Positions 25,625-33,771 of a stretch of 33,868 nt of DNA are shown piece by piece. The stretch spans positions 1-33,868 of the forward strand of contig CAMDRJ010000011.1 in assembly GCA_945906755.1 (NCBI GenBank), read 5' to 3'. Source of the DNA: Klebsiella pneumoniae. Its GTDB lineage: Bacteria; Pseudomonadota; Gammaproteobacteria; Burkholderiales; SG8-39. The notes under the pieces were generated by a model. That model was not told where the DNA came from and searched no databases. It saw only the letters and a program-made list of their open reading frames with translations. The translations under genes and the position numbers were made by a program. The stretch's first letter is position 1. Each line of letters opens with the position of its first letter.

Positions 25625-25858
25625 CTATTGGCGCGGTTTATAGACGCGCTCGGTCGATGCCGGAAACTTCAATAATTTCGCGGCCGGCCGAATCGGGCGT
25701 CGCACCAATTCGCCACCACAATTGGGGCAGCTCCCTTTGAGTTCGCCTTCTGCGCAGTTCAAGCAAAACGTACATTCGAATGAACACATCATGGCGCTGC
25801 GGCTCTCAGGTGGAAGATCAATATTGCATCGTTCGCAGCCAGGTCTCAGTTGCAGCAT
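25625..25858 (-). CDS. DUF1272 family zinc-binding protein
   Basis: The 77-residue protein matches my memory of DUF1272: M-L-Q-L-R-P-G-C-E-R-C, then C-S-F-E-C-T-F-C-L-N-C-A-E, C-P-N-C-G-G-E-L-V-R-R-P-I-R-P. Eight to nine cysteines in C-x2-C pairs indicate zinc ribbons. Function is unknown. The ATG at 25858 has GGAGGAG nine bases upstream; an ATG at 25876 would overlap that site and is less likely. It is 35 bases upstream of the LLM gene on the same strand and may be the first gene of the dmpF–dmpG run. Confidence 0.85.
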   Translation of the reverse strand: MLQLRPGCERCNIDLPPESRSAMMCSFECTFCLNCAEGELKGSCPNCGGELVRRPIRPAAKLLKFPASTERVYKPRQ

Positions 25859-25944
25859 GTTCTGTGTCTCCTCCATAGCAAAGCGCTTTGCCGATGCTAT
25901 CAGTGATTCGGTAAATCGATGCCGCGCCACCGCGCATGGCTCAT
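25859..25944. other. Short upstream region of the DUF1272 gene
   Basis: This segment holds the GGAGGAG ribosome binding site of the DUF1272 gene and a short palindrome AAGCGCTT just upstream. No promoter hexamers are convincing. Confidence 0.3.
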
Positions 25945-26047
25945 AATTGGCAAAGGAAACGCTGATTAAACTATCTCGTGCAATCAGCGTGCCCAAATTT
26001 CTCGGGGAGTTACGAGGGGGCGAGCCCCCTTGTTCAGTTATGCCCTG
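25945..26047 (+). repeat. Dispersed intergenic repeat, copy B (upstream of a membrane protein)
   Basis: ACGCTGATT (25959-25967) and AATCAGCGT (25982-25990) form a 9-bp perfect stem with a 14-nt loop. GGGAGTTACGAGGGG follows at 26005-26019, and a second short hairpin (GGGGG / CCCCC around CGAG) leads into AGCCCCCTTGTTCAGT at 26023-26038. All three blocks recur in inverse orientation at 23542-23672. The element ends about 64 bases before the ATG of the following membrane protein gene. No open reading frame is contained, so it resembles a REP/MITE-type element or a structured RNA. Confidence 0.75.
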
Positions 26048-26110
26048 AGAACGCACCAGGCTTGCCGTCAAGAACGTGATGGTGTGCGAACGTAACAAAG
26101 TCGGAGCCTC

Positions 26111-26971
26111 ATGGAAGCATTTCTTTCGTATTTACACCATCCGGCGGTCCAATTCGGGGTCGCGCCGTTTATTGTTGGTTTGGTCGTTGCGTTGGTCTTG
26201 CACCGGTTTCAGTTGGGCGGCCTGGCGATGATTGCGGGAATGGCGACCGCGTTTTTCATGGTCGTGGGTTTTTCGTTCACGCCGCTCACCACCTTGCGCA
26301 AGATTTTTCTTGTCGCGCTCGCCACGCCGCTCATCGGGTTTTTCATCGACGTCACGTTCAGGGGCAATCGAGGGGGCGCCGCGGTCACGGCATTGGTGGC
26401 CGCAGCGGCAGCGGTCTGGGTGTTCTATCCCGTGCTGCGACAAGTGGGTATGCCTAATCTGCTGCTACCTGGCGCGGTAATGGTCATCTCAATGATCTGG
26501 TTGGTCTACCTTTTCTTGACCGCCCTTGGCGAGCGGTCGGTCCCGTGTACCGTTGCCGCGTTGGCGATGGCGCTTGGCGTAGGAGCGCTCGCATCAGTCG
26601 GTGCGGCACCATCATTTGCACATTTTGGCTTTGCGCTCGGTGCGGGCGTCGGGGCGTTTCTGCTTGTGTTGATCATATCGGGCCGCAATCATGCGGCCGG
26701 CGCAACATTAGGATTGACCGCGGCCGTCGCGTGCGGCTTATTGGTCAATGCGGCGATGATCACCGCGCATTTGCACTGGCATGCGGTGGCGGTCTTCGCG
26801 CTCACACCCTTCATGGCGCGCTTACCCGGCCCGTCGCGATCGGGTATCTGGTTGCAAACCGTTATTTACGGCTTGTACGCCGCGCTGCCAGTCGCTGCCG
26901 CCTATATCATCGCGAAGAATGGATTCACCGATGCATTGAAAATCTTTCAGCAGTTGCTCAACAAGCTATAG
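26111..26971 (+). CDS. Polytopic membrane protein of unknown function
   Basis: The 286-residue product is hydrophobic along nearly its whole length, with about ten candidate membrane spans. Examples are residues 15-32, 36-57, 64-81, 90-107, 122-141, 148-165, 170-190, 194-216 and 260-278. Charged residues are few and concentrated in short loops such as R-G-N-R-G-G near 85. I recognise no transporter or enzyme signature. GGAG lies about 6 bases before the ATG at 26111. It sits between the repeat element and recQ on the plus strand, 39 bases before recQ, and may be co-transcribed with it. Confidence 0.75.
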   Translation: MEAFLSYLHHPAVQFGVAPFIVGLVVALVLHRFQLGGLAMIAGMATAFFMVVGFSFTPLTTLRKIFLVALATPLIGFFIDVTFRGNRGGAAVTALVAAAAAVWVFYPVLRQVGMPNLLLPGAVMVISMIWLVYLFLTALGERSVPCTVAALAMALGVGALASVGAAPSFAHFGFALGAGVGAFLLVLIISGRNHAAGATLGLTAAVACGLLVNAAMITAHLHWHAVAVFALTPFMARLPGPSRSGIWLQTVIYGLYAALPVAAAYIIAKNGFTDALKIFQQLLNKL

Positions 26972-27010
26972 TCGAAGGAATCGCCCCCACCTCTTTCGAT
27001 TCCGAGTTAC

Positions 27011-28813
27011 ATGCAGTCCCTTCATATTCTCCGCGAAGTTTTTGGTTACCGTGAATTTCGTGGTGCGCAACAAGCGGTCGTCGATCACGTCGTAGCAGGC
27101 GGCGATTGCCTCGTTCTGATGCCAACCGGCGGTGGCAAATCGCTTTGTTACCAGATTCCCTCGCTGGTACGACCAGGCACCGGCGTCGTCGTCTCACCGC
27201 TTATTGCCTTGATGCAGGATCAAGTCGATGCGCTGCGTGAAGCGGGCGTGCGGGCCGCGTTCCTGAATTCCAGCATGACCTCAGACGAAGCCAATCGCGT
27301 CGAACGAAGCTTGCGCGCGGGCGAACTGGATCTCTTGTATCTGGCGCCCGAGCGCTTGCTGACCGAACAATGCCTGCAATTGCTTGCGCGCTCGAACATC
27401 GCGCTCTTTGCGATCGATGAAGCGCATTGTGTCTCGCAGTGGGGCCATGATTTCCGCCCGGAGTACATTCAACTCTCGGTGATCCGCGACCGCTTTCCGG
27501 GCGTGCCGCGCATGGCGCTCACTGCCACCGCCGATCTCCTCACTCGCAACGAAATTGTCGAGCGGCTCGCACTCGATGAACCGCGCATTTTCACCGCGAG
27601 CTTTGATCGTCCGAACATCCGCTATCGCATCGTCGAAAAAGACACGCCCCGCAAACAACTGCTGGCGTTCCTTCGCGATGAGCATGAAGGCGATGCGGGC
27701 ATCGTCTATTGTCTGTCGCGCGCGAAGGTCGATGAGACGGCTGAAATGCTGGTCGAGGCGGGGCTGCGTGCGCTTCCCTATCACGCCGGGATGTCGGCGG
27801 AGCAGCGTCGCCTCAATCAGACCGCGTTTCTGCGTGAAGACGGCCTGATCATGGTCGCCACCATCGCGTTTGGCATGGGCATCGACAAACCGGATGTTCG
27901 CTTCGTTGCGCATCTCGATTTGCCAAAGAGCGTCGAGTCGTACTACCAGGAAACCGGGCGCGCCGGTCGCGATGGTCTGCCGGCCGATGCGTGGATGACC
28001 TACGGGCTGGCCGATGTCGTGCAACAGCGGCGCATGATCGATACGTCCGAGGCGAATGATCAATACAAGCGCGTGGCGATCGGCAAGCTCGATGCACTGC
28101 TTGGCTTATGTGAGACCAGCGGCTGTCGGCGCGAGCGCCTGCTCGATTACTTCGGTGAGACAAGTAAACCTTGCGGCAATTGCGACAATTGCCTGGTGCC
28201 GCCGCGCACTTGGGATGGCACCGAGGCCGCGCAAAGGGCCCTCTCATGCATTTATCGGACCGGCCAGCGTTTTGGCGCACTGCATGTCATCGACGTATTG
28301 CTTGGCAACGAGACGCCGCGCGTGCGCGAATGGGGTCATCAGCACTTGAGCACGTTTGGCATCGGCAAGGCGTTGAATCAGCAAGCGTGGCGCGGCGTGC
28401 TCCGGCAATTGCTCGCGATGGGTTACTTGTCGGCCGATCTCGAAGGTTATGGTGGCTTGCGGCTGACTGAAGCGAGTCGGCCGATTCTCAAGGGCGCGCA
28501 GACGGTGATGCTGCGCGAACACCTTGCATCCAAGACGCCCGGGCGCAAGAGCAAGTCCCGTCGCGATGCCACGGTTGAAATCGGCGACAGCGAGCTAGGC
28601 CTGTGGGAAGCGCTGCGTTCCTGGCGCGCGCAGACCGCGCGTGAACACAATGTGCCTGCCTACGTGATCATGCATGATGCAACGCTGAAAGAGATTGTGC
28701 GCGTTGCGCCAGATTCGCTGGAAGCTTTATCGGAAATCACCGGCATGGGCGTGCGCAAGGTGGCGAACTATGGTGCGGATCTGCTCCGTATTGTCGAACG
28801 CCACGCCGGTTAG
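27011..28813 (+). CDS. recQ: ATP-dependent DNA helicase RecQ
   Basis: RecQ unwinds DNA 3'-5' in recombination and replication-fork repair. The 600-residue protein is full length: Walker A P-T-G-G-G-K-S with Lys43, D-E-A-H at 136-139, the aromatic-rich loop C-V-S-Q-W-G-H-D-F, motif V/VI G-M-G-I-D-K-P and [10 protein letters not shown], and the RecQ-C zinc site (C-R-R-E-R … C-G-N-C-D-N-C near 374-396). The C-terminal HRDC domain spans about 525-598. All catalytic motifs are intact. No Shine-Dalgarno is evident before the ATG at 27011. It converges with the EamA transporter. Confidence 0.95.
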   Translation: MQSLHILREVFGYREFRGAQQAVVDHVVAGGDCLVLMPTGGGKSLCYQIPSLVRPGTGVVVSPLIALMQDQVDALREAGVRAAFLNSSMTSDEANRVERSLRAGELDLLYLAPERLLTEQCLQLLARSNIALFAIDEAHCVSQWGHDFRPEYIQLSVIRDRFPGVPRMALTATADLLTRNEIVERLALDEPRIFTASFDRPNIRYRIVEKDTPRKQLLAFLRDEHEGDAGIVYCLSRAKVDETAEMLVEAGLRALPYHAGMSAEQRRLNQTAFLREDGLIMVATIAFGMGIDKPDVRFVAHLDLPKSVESYYQETGRAGRDGLPADAWMTYGLADVVQQRRMIDTSEANDQYKRVAIGKLDALLGLCETSGCRRERLLDYFGETSKPCGNCDNCLVPPRTWDGTEAAQRALSCIYRTGQRFGALHVIDVLLGNETPRVREWGHQHLSTFGIGKALNQQAWRGVLRQLLAMGYLSADLEGYGGLRLTEASRPILKGAQTVMLREHLASKTPGRKSKSRRDATVEIGDSELGLWEALRSWRAQTAREHNVPAYVIMHDATLKEIVRVAPDSLEALSEITGMGVRKVANYGADLLRIVERHAG

Positions 28814-28841
28814 GGAGAATGCCACCAACGTGCTAACCGGC
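28805..28841. terminator. 9-bp perfect inverted repeat at the recQ / EamA convergent ends
   Basis: GCCGGTTAG (28805-28813) and CTAACCGGC (28833-28841) are perfectly complementary with a 19-nt loop, and each arm contains the TAG stop of one of the convergent genes. There is no T-tract. The geometry matches the repeat at 20714-20752. Confidence 0.45.
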
Positions 28842-29714
28842 TTGCCTGGTGACGCCGCGACCGCGTGCGATCGCTTCGACGATCAGCGCGCCAAGCACGA
28901 CCGCACCGCCTGCCAGCGTACCGGCCGGCGGTTGCTCGCCGGCGCCAAGCCACGCCCAGAGTGGACCGAGCACGACTTCGAGCAATCCGAACAGTCCCAT
29001 TTCGGTGGGCGAAAGATGGCGCGCGGCGATCACCGCGAGCACGCACGGCAGAGCCAATTGGAAGAAGCCTAGAAAAGCGAGCGTGCCAATGTCGAAGATG
29101 GTTGCTTGAAACGGCAGGGCGAGCGGCAGACTCACCACGGTCGAGATAATCCCGCCGACCAGTACCGCCATGACCAGATCAACCTCGGCGTGAAAAGCGC
29201 GCAGCAAGACCCAGTTGGCGCCCGCCGCAATCGGAATAGCGAGGGCAATCAAATTGCCGATCCAGCCGCCCGTGCCCAAGTCTGACCAGAAAATGATCAC
29301 AACGCCGGCGACCGCGACCGACACGATTGTCCAGGTACGCGCCGCGACGCGTTCCCGCAGAATGAGCCAAGCGAGCACCGTGGCCACCAATGGCGCGAGG
29401 CTGAAGATGATCGTAGTGCTCGCCACGCTTGTAAAACTGAGCGCCAACAAGAAACAGGTGAATTGCACCGCCCACAACGCGGCTGACAGCATGCCGATCC
29501 AGCCAATCGACAATAGGCGCTTCAACAGATCGCCACGGTACAGGATGGCGCCAAACACCAATGTCGCCAACGCGCTGAAGGCGGACCGCAAAAACACCTG
29601 TTCCCATTGCGACGCGGCCTCGAGATGACGAACGAACACGCCCGCCATGCTCCAGAGAACAGGCGCAATCAGCATCAGCACGACGCTGCGTGCGTGGGGG
29701 GACAGTGAATGCAT
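28833..29714 (-). CDS. EamA/DMT family transporter
   Basis: The 293-residue inner-membrane protein has ten predicted spans arranged as two EamA repeats of about 140 residues. The first runs A-P-V-L-W-S-M-A-G-V through P-L-V-A-T-V-L-A-W-L-I-L-R-E-R, and the second ends in L-E-V-V-L-G-P-L-W-A-W-L-G-A-G-E. Members export amino acids or metabolites. The ATG at 29714 lies 41 bases after the GST stop on the same strand and may be the last gene of the di-iron–Bug–GST run. Substrate is unknown. Confidence 0.9.
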   Translation of the reverse strand: MHSLSPHARSVVLMLIAPVLWSMAGVFVRHLEAASQWEQVFLRSAFSALATLVFGAILYRGDLLKRLLSIGWIGMLSAALWAVQFTCFLLALSFTSVASTTIIFSLAPLVATVLAWLILRERVAARTWTIVSVAVAGVVIIFWSDLGTGGWIGNLIALAIPIAAGANWVLLRAFHAEVDLVMAVLVGGIISTVVSLPLALPFQATIFDIGTLAFLGFFQLALPCVLAVIAARHLSPTEMGLFGLLEVVLGPLWAWLGAGEQPPAGTLAGGAVVLGALIVEAIARGRGVTRQAG

Positions 29715-29755
29715 GAAAGAATCGCGCGCGGACTATTACTTCGCGCGCGGCGTTT

Positions 29756-30373
29756 TTAGGTGAGCGGCAGCGCCACGTGTTGTTGATAAGCGGGCCGCGC
29801 CTCCAGACGCTTGCGGTACGCCTCGACATTGGGCATCGGTGTCTTCTTTACATCGATTGCAAACCACCGGTACACATAGACACCGACCGGAATGTCACCC
29901 ATCGTGAAGCGATCACCGGCCACATATTGCTTGCCGGCCAAACCTTGCTCCAGCACTTTGAAGACTTCGCTCGTTTTCGCGGTGTTGTCGGTAATCGCAT
30001 TCATATCGCGCTTATCGGCCGGCGTGCGGATCAGCCCCCAGAAAACCGGCGTGATGACCGGATTGATGTTGATCGAGACCCAGTCCATCCAGCGATCCGC
30101 ATCGGCGCGTACTTTCAGATCGGTCGGCCATAGAGCGCCCGCGCTGTGTTTGGCTGCGAGATAGCGCACGATCGCATTCGATTCCCACAGTACTAAGCCA
30201 TCATCTTCGATGGTGGGCACCCGGCTATTCGGATTCATCGCCTTGTACTCAGGCGTATTGACCACGCCGAACGCCATACCGGCGTCGACGCGCTCGTACT
30301 GCAGATTCATTTCCGCGCACGCCCACAGCACCTTCTGCACATTGATCGAGTTGATACGTCCCCAAACCTTCAT
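29756..30373 (-). CDS. Glutathione S-transferase family protein
   Basis: The 205-residue product has the N-terminal thioredoxin-like domain (about 1-80, with cis-Pro in R-V-P-T and the glutathione-binding E-S-N-A-I near 64-68) and an all-helical C-terminal domain with the G-D-x-F-T-M-G-D-I-P N-capping box near 152-161. Such enzymes conjugate or reduce electrophiles with glutathione. AAGGAGA lies upstream of the ATG at 30373. It is nine bases after the Bug receptor stop, so the two are co-transcribed. Confidence 0.9.
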   Translation of the reverse strand: MKVWGRINSINVQKVLWACAEMNLQYERVDAGMAFGVVNTPEYKAMNPNSRVPTIEDDGLVLWESNAIVRYLAAKHSAGALWPTDLKVRADADRWMDWVSININPVITPVFWGLIRTPADKRDMNAITDNTAKTSEVFKVLEQGLAGKQYVAGDRFTMGDIPVGVYVYRWFAIDVKKTPMPNVEAYRKRLEARPAYQQHVALPLT

Positions 30374-30382
30374 CGCCTCTCC

Positions 30383-31348
30383 TTATTCAGATCGCATTCC
30401 CGCCGCTTGCACAACGCCGGACCATTTCGTCAGTTCCATTCGCACGTATTCGGCAAAGGCCTCCGCGCTACTTGCCATTGGCTCAGCGCCTTGACTGGCT
30501 AATCGTTCGCGCACATCGGCCAATCGCATGACGCGCACGACCTCAGTATTGAGCCGTTGCGTCACGGCAGTCGGTAGACCCGCCGGTGCGAAGATGCCAA
30601 ACCATGCGCTGACATCGTAGCCGGATAGCCCCGATTCATGGACGGTCGGCACGCCCGGCAACACACTGGATCGTTCCTTGCCGGTGACCGCAATCGCACG
30701 CACCGTTCCCGCTTTGACATGCGGGGCGGCCGTGAGCACCAGATCGAACATCATGTTGACTTGTCCTGCCAAGAGATCGTTGAGCGCCGGTGCGCTGCCC
30801 TTGTATGGGATATGCACGACATCGATGCGTGCCATGCTCTTGAACAACTCGCCCGCCAGATGGTTGGACGTGCCGTTTCCGGCCGAGGAGAAATTGAGCA
30901 CACCCGGTTTGGCGCGCGCCGCTGCGATTAACTCGGCAACGGTTCTTGCGGGCAGCGAAGGGTGGACCACTAACGCGAACGGAATCGAAGCGACTGGCGA
31001 GATCGGCGTGAAATCGCGAATCGGATGGTAGGGGAGCTTCGCATTCAGGCTTGGGTTGATCGCATGCGAACTCACCGTACCGATCATGATCGTGTAGCCA
31101 TCGGCGGCGGACTTGGCGGTGGCCTCTGCACCGATGGCCGTGCCCGCGCCAGGGCGGTTGTCGATGACCACCGATTGGCCAAGTCCCTCCGACATTCTCT
31201 GACCGATGGTGCGGGCGAGGATATCGGCCGATCCGCCGGGTGGAAACGGCACGATCAGGCGTAACGCCTTCGATGGATACGATTGGGCGGCGGCGTTCGC
31301 GGCGTTCGCGATCAGGCATGCAGCGAAAATGAAGCGCAGGACCGCCAT
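30383..31348 (-). CDS. Bug/TctC family extracytoplasmic solute receptor
   Basis: The 321-residue periplasmic binding protein has a signal peptide (cleavage near A-N-A-A-A-Q, residue 22) and then the family opening Y-P-S-K-A-L-R-L-I-V-P-F-P-P-G-G-S-A-D. Further motifs are V-V-I-D-N-R-P-G-A-G near 60-69 and V-P-Y-K-G-S-like I-P-Y-K-G-S near 182. These receptors bind carboxylates and are greatly expanded in Burkholderiales, often without TctAB transport genes, as here. The ATG at 31348 overlaps the upstream TGA (TGATG), so it is coupled to the di-iron protein. Confidence 0.93.
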   Translation of the reverse strand: MAVLRFIFAACLIANAANAAAQSYPSKALRLIVPFPPGGSADILARTIGQRMSEGLGQSVVIDNRPGAGTAIGAEATAKSAADGYTIMIGTVSSHAINPSLNAKLPYHPIRDFTPISPVASIPFALVVHPSLPARTVAELIAAARAKPGVLNFSSAGNGTSNHLAGELFKSMARIDVVHIPYKGSAPALNDLLAGQVNMMFDLVLTAAPHVKAGTVRAIAVTGKERSSVLPGVPTVHESGLSGYDVSAWFGIFAPAGLPTAVTQRLNTEVVRVMRLADVRERLASQGAEPMASSAEAFAEYVRMELTKWSGVVQAAGMRSE

Positions 31349-32271
31349 CACGCGCTGCCGTCCAACTCCGGAATGCGCGGAATCGTCACGCCATAGGGCG
31401 CGATTTCATTGCGTACCTTGTCGATCGCGCGTTTGATGATGGCGATTTCTTCATCCGGATGCGTCGCACCGAGCCCGTGTTCCATCGCGAGCGTGCGGTT
31501 GCGTGCGGAGCGCTTGCGCTCGTCCTCAGGCAAATTGACGACCGCATAGACGCCAGAGAGCAGCGAGCCGCGCAATTTCTTCGACACTTTGGTTCCGAGC
31601 AACGTTTTTTCGGTTTCAGGCAAGTCGCTGAAGAAGCGGCGCATGATGACGCGCCCGAACTGGATATGCCGGGCTTCGTCGCGCAAAATCAGCTTGCAGG
31701 CTTCCTTGATCGATCCGAAGCGTGCGTTCTCATAGCGCGCCTGCAACAGTTCACCCGATATCTGCTCGAACAGCGTGTTGACCGCAAGCCCGGCGAAAAA
31801 CGACATCGCCTTCTCGTCTTTCTCGTCGTGAAAGCGCGGAATGATCATCTGAAAATAATCGGCCTGCGGCGTCGCCTGGTAGGCGGCGACCTTTGAGCCG
31901 ATGGCATTCGCAATTCGAAACGACGCCTCGTGATGCCGCAGTTCTTCCATGATGAAGTTGGTGATGTGCTGCTTGATCTCAAACGGTTGATGCGAGTAGA
32001 TCGCGTCGCGCAGACGTTCCGCGCCATACGGCGTGGCGCCATGTTCCATCCACGCTCGAAGTGACCACCATTCCGCGCCCGCCCGTCGTACTTCATCGGG
32101 CAAGTCGGCGTTGATGAGGTCGGTGAAATCAATTTTCGCCGGATCCCAAGCGAGCTCGCGCGCCTGTTCACACAAGCGCCAGGCATCCGGATACGCCACG
32201 TCCGCAACCACGGGATACGGGTTGGGAACTTGAACCACTTCTTCGAGCATGGAGGCGTGCATGGTCCTCAT
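31348..32271 (-). CDS. Ferritin-like di-iron protein (AurF-like oxygenase candidate)
   Basis: The product of about 307 residues has the carboxylate-bridged di-iron pattern: Glu76, E110-L-R-H113, Glu169 with Glu174, and D-E199-A-R-H202-I-Q-F-G. Spacing resembles p-aminobenzoate N-oxygenase (AurF) and related ferritin-fold oxygenases more than rubrerythrin, and it lacks a rubredoxin tail. Oxidation of an aromatic amine or similar compound is possible but not shown. Starts at 32271, 32262 and 32250 are all available; none has an ideal ribosome binding site, so the N-terminus is uncertain by up to seven residues. It is coupled to the Bug receptor. Confidence 0.82.
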   Translation of the reverse strand: MRTMHASMLEEVVQVPNPYPVVADVAYPDAWRLCEQARELAWDPAKIDFTDLINADLPDEVRRAGAEWWSLRAWMEHGATPYGAERLRDAIYSHQPFEIKQHITNFIMEELRHHEASFRIANAIGSKVAAYQATPQADYFQMIIPRFHDEKDEKAMSFFAGLAVNTLFEQISGELLQARYENARFGSIKEACKLILRDEARHIQFGRVIMRRFFSDLPETEKTLLGTKVSKKLRGSLLSGVYAVVNLPEDERKRSARNRTLAMEHGLGATHPDEEIAIIKRAIDKVRNEIAPYGVTIPRIPELDGSA

Positions 32272-32421
32272 CCTTACCGGATAGATCGGCTGATCTTAGC
32301 GCGATTCGCGCCTCCGCCGACAAAACCAGGCCGACCGTGACATGATGTTAGAGGATAGGTAGGCGTCTGCCAGCGCTGCTTGACGCGCCACCCCACCGCG
32401 AACGAATGAAGGAGTAAGGCA

Positions 32422-33564
32422 ATGAACCCAAAGAATCGTCGCAGTTTTCAAATTGGCGCACTGCTCATCATGCTGGGCGCCGCGCTGCCCATCCGGGCGG
32501 CAGACGTCTCGATTCCGGTGCTGGTGCCGATTACCGGATTTCTTTCTCTCGAAGGAACCAGCCAGCGCAACGGCGCGCTGCTGGCAATAAAGCGCGCGCC
32601 CAAGGGGATCAACATCAAATCCGAGGTGTCCGATACGGGCGTGTCGCCGGACGTGGCGGTGAATGCGCTTGAACGCGCCATCTCGCGTGACAAGCCCACG
32701 GCCATCGTTGCCTCGATGTTGGGTACGCAGATGCTCGCGATGTTGCCGGTCGCGCTGGAGGCCAAGGTGCCCCTCCTCACCGTGTCGGGGACGGCGCGGA
32801 TTACCGAACTCAAGAACCCGTATGTGTTTCGCTTCTTTCCGGGCGATGATGTGGCCAAAGAAGCCCATGTGCGCTATGTCGTGGAAGAGCTGGGCAAGAA
32901 GCGCATCGCGCTCGTCTACCAGACCACCGCGTACGGTCAAAGCGGGCGGAACGAAATTATTGCCAAGCTGAAGCGCTTCAATCTCGAACCGGTGATGCAG
33001 GAAGCGTTGGAGCCAACGATTCGCGATATGTCGCCCGCCGTCAACAAGGTGCGTGCGGCCAATCCGGATGTCGTGATCATCCATCTGCATTCGCAACCGA
33101 CCGCGCTGTTCGTACGAGCCGCCACCCAGGCGAAGCTGAATTTGCCGATCGTGGCCGGTTCCGCCATGCATCAGCCGCCGACCGCCGCGCTGTTGGAACC
33201 CGCTGAGATGATGAACGTCTGCGCGGAATCCAACGCATCGCCGGTTTCGGGCGAAACCGCCGACATGCGCGCATTCCTGAAGCTCTATCGAGACGAATTC
33301 AATAGCGACCCCGATGGCTTTGCGCTCGGCCAATATGATGCGGTGTCGATGATGCTCGATGCGGCAGGCAAAGGCGCAACGACGCCGGCAGCCGTAACGC
33401 AAGCGCTGTCGTCGGCCACCTACCAAGGCTTGGCAATGAACTACAAATCAGACGGCAAGGGCAACATGGCCCATTCGGCCGTCATCCTTTGCTATGACGG
33501 CAAGTCGCGGATCCCGAAGGTAGTGAAGCGCTACGATAATGTCACGGGGGTGTTGCCGAAGTAA
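32422..33564 (+). CDS. Branched-chain-type ABC transporter substrate-binding protein (LivK-like)
   Basis: The 380-residue periplasmic binding protein has a signal peptide ending near A-L-P-I-R-A-A (about residue 27) and the type I fold opening I-P-V-L-V-P-I-T-G-F-L-S-L-E-G-T. Further pieces are V-S-D-T-G-V-S-P near 70-77 and V-Y-Q-T-T-A-Y-G-Q near 166-174. The family binds amino acids, amides or aromatic acids for HAAT-type importers. AAGGAG lies seven bases before the ATG at 32422. No LivHMGF genes follow in this window; instead a truncated enolase-superfamily gene lies 27 bases downstream. Confidence 0.9.
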   Translation: MNPKNRRSFQIGALLIMLGAALPIRAADVSIPVLVPITGFLSLEGTSQRNGALLAIKRAPKGINIKSEVSDTGVSPDVAVNALERAISRDKPTAIVASMLGTQMLAMLPVALEAKVPLLTVSGTARITELKNPYVFRFFPGDDVAKEAHVRYVVEELGKKRIALVYQTTAYGQSGRNEIIAKLKRFNLEPVMQEALEPTIRDMSPAVNKVRAANPDVVIIHLHSQPTALFVRAATQAKLNLPIVAGSAMHQPPTAALLEPAEMMNVCAESNASPVSGETADMRAFLKLYRDEFNSDPDGFALGQYDAVSMMLDAAGKGATTPAAVTQALSSATYQGLAMNYKSDGKGNMAHSAVILCYDGKSRIPKVVKRYDNVTGVLPK

Positions 33565-33591
33565 TCGTTGGCGTTCGAAAGGAGGCGCATC

Positions 33592-33771
33592 ATGCCGCGA
33601 CCCAAATTGACATTCAAGAGTGTTCGTGTGCGGTCCGTGGTCGTGCCGTTGCGCCGGCCGGTGGTTTCGAAAGTTGGTCTGTTTCGCGATTGGCCGATGA
33701 TCCTGATCGACCTCTATACAAATGGGTCTTCAGGAAATCGAGTGGGTAAATTGAGGGCTAAAGATGCCTGA
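33592..33771 (+). pseudogene. Mandelate racemase/muconate-lactonizing enzyme gene, truncated
   Basis: The frame starts with an excellent AAAGGAGG site and reads M-P-R-P-K-L-T-F, then V-R-S-V-V-V-P-L-R-R-P-V-V-S-K-V-G and W-P-M-I-L-I-D-L-Y-T-N-G. This is the typical N-terminal capping strand of the MR/MLE enolase superfamily, whose members are about 360-400 residues. Similarity stops near residue 44 (about 33722-33726), where G-V-x-G would be expected; the frame then reads unrelated sequence to a stop at 33769-33771. The gene has been interrupted, leaving only the first tenth. The remainder may lie beyond the window. Confidence 0.75.
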
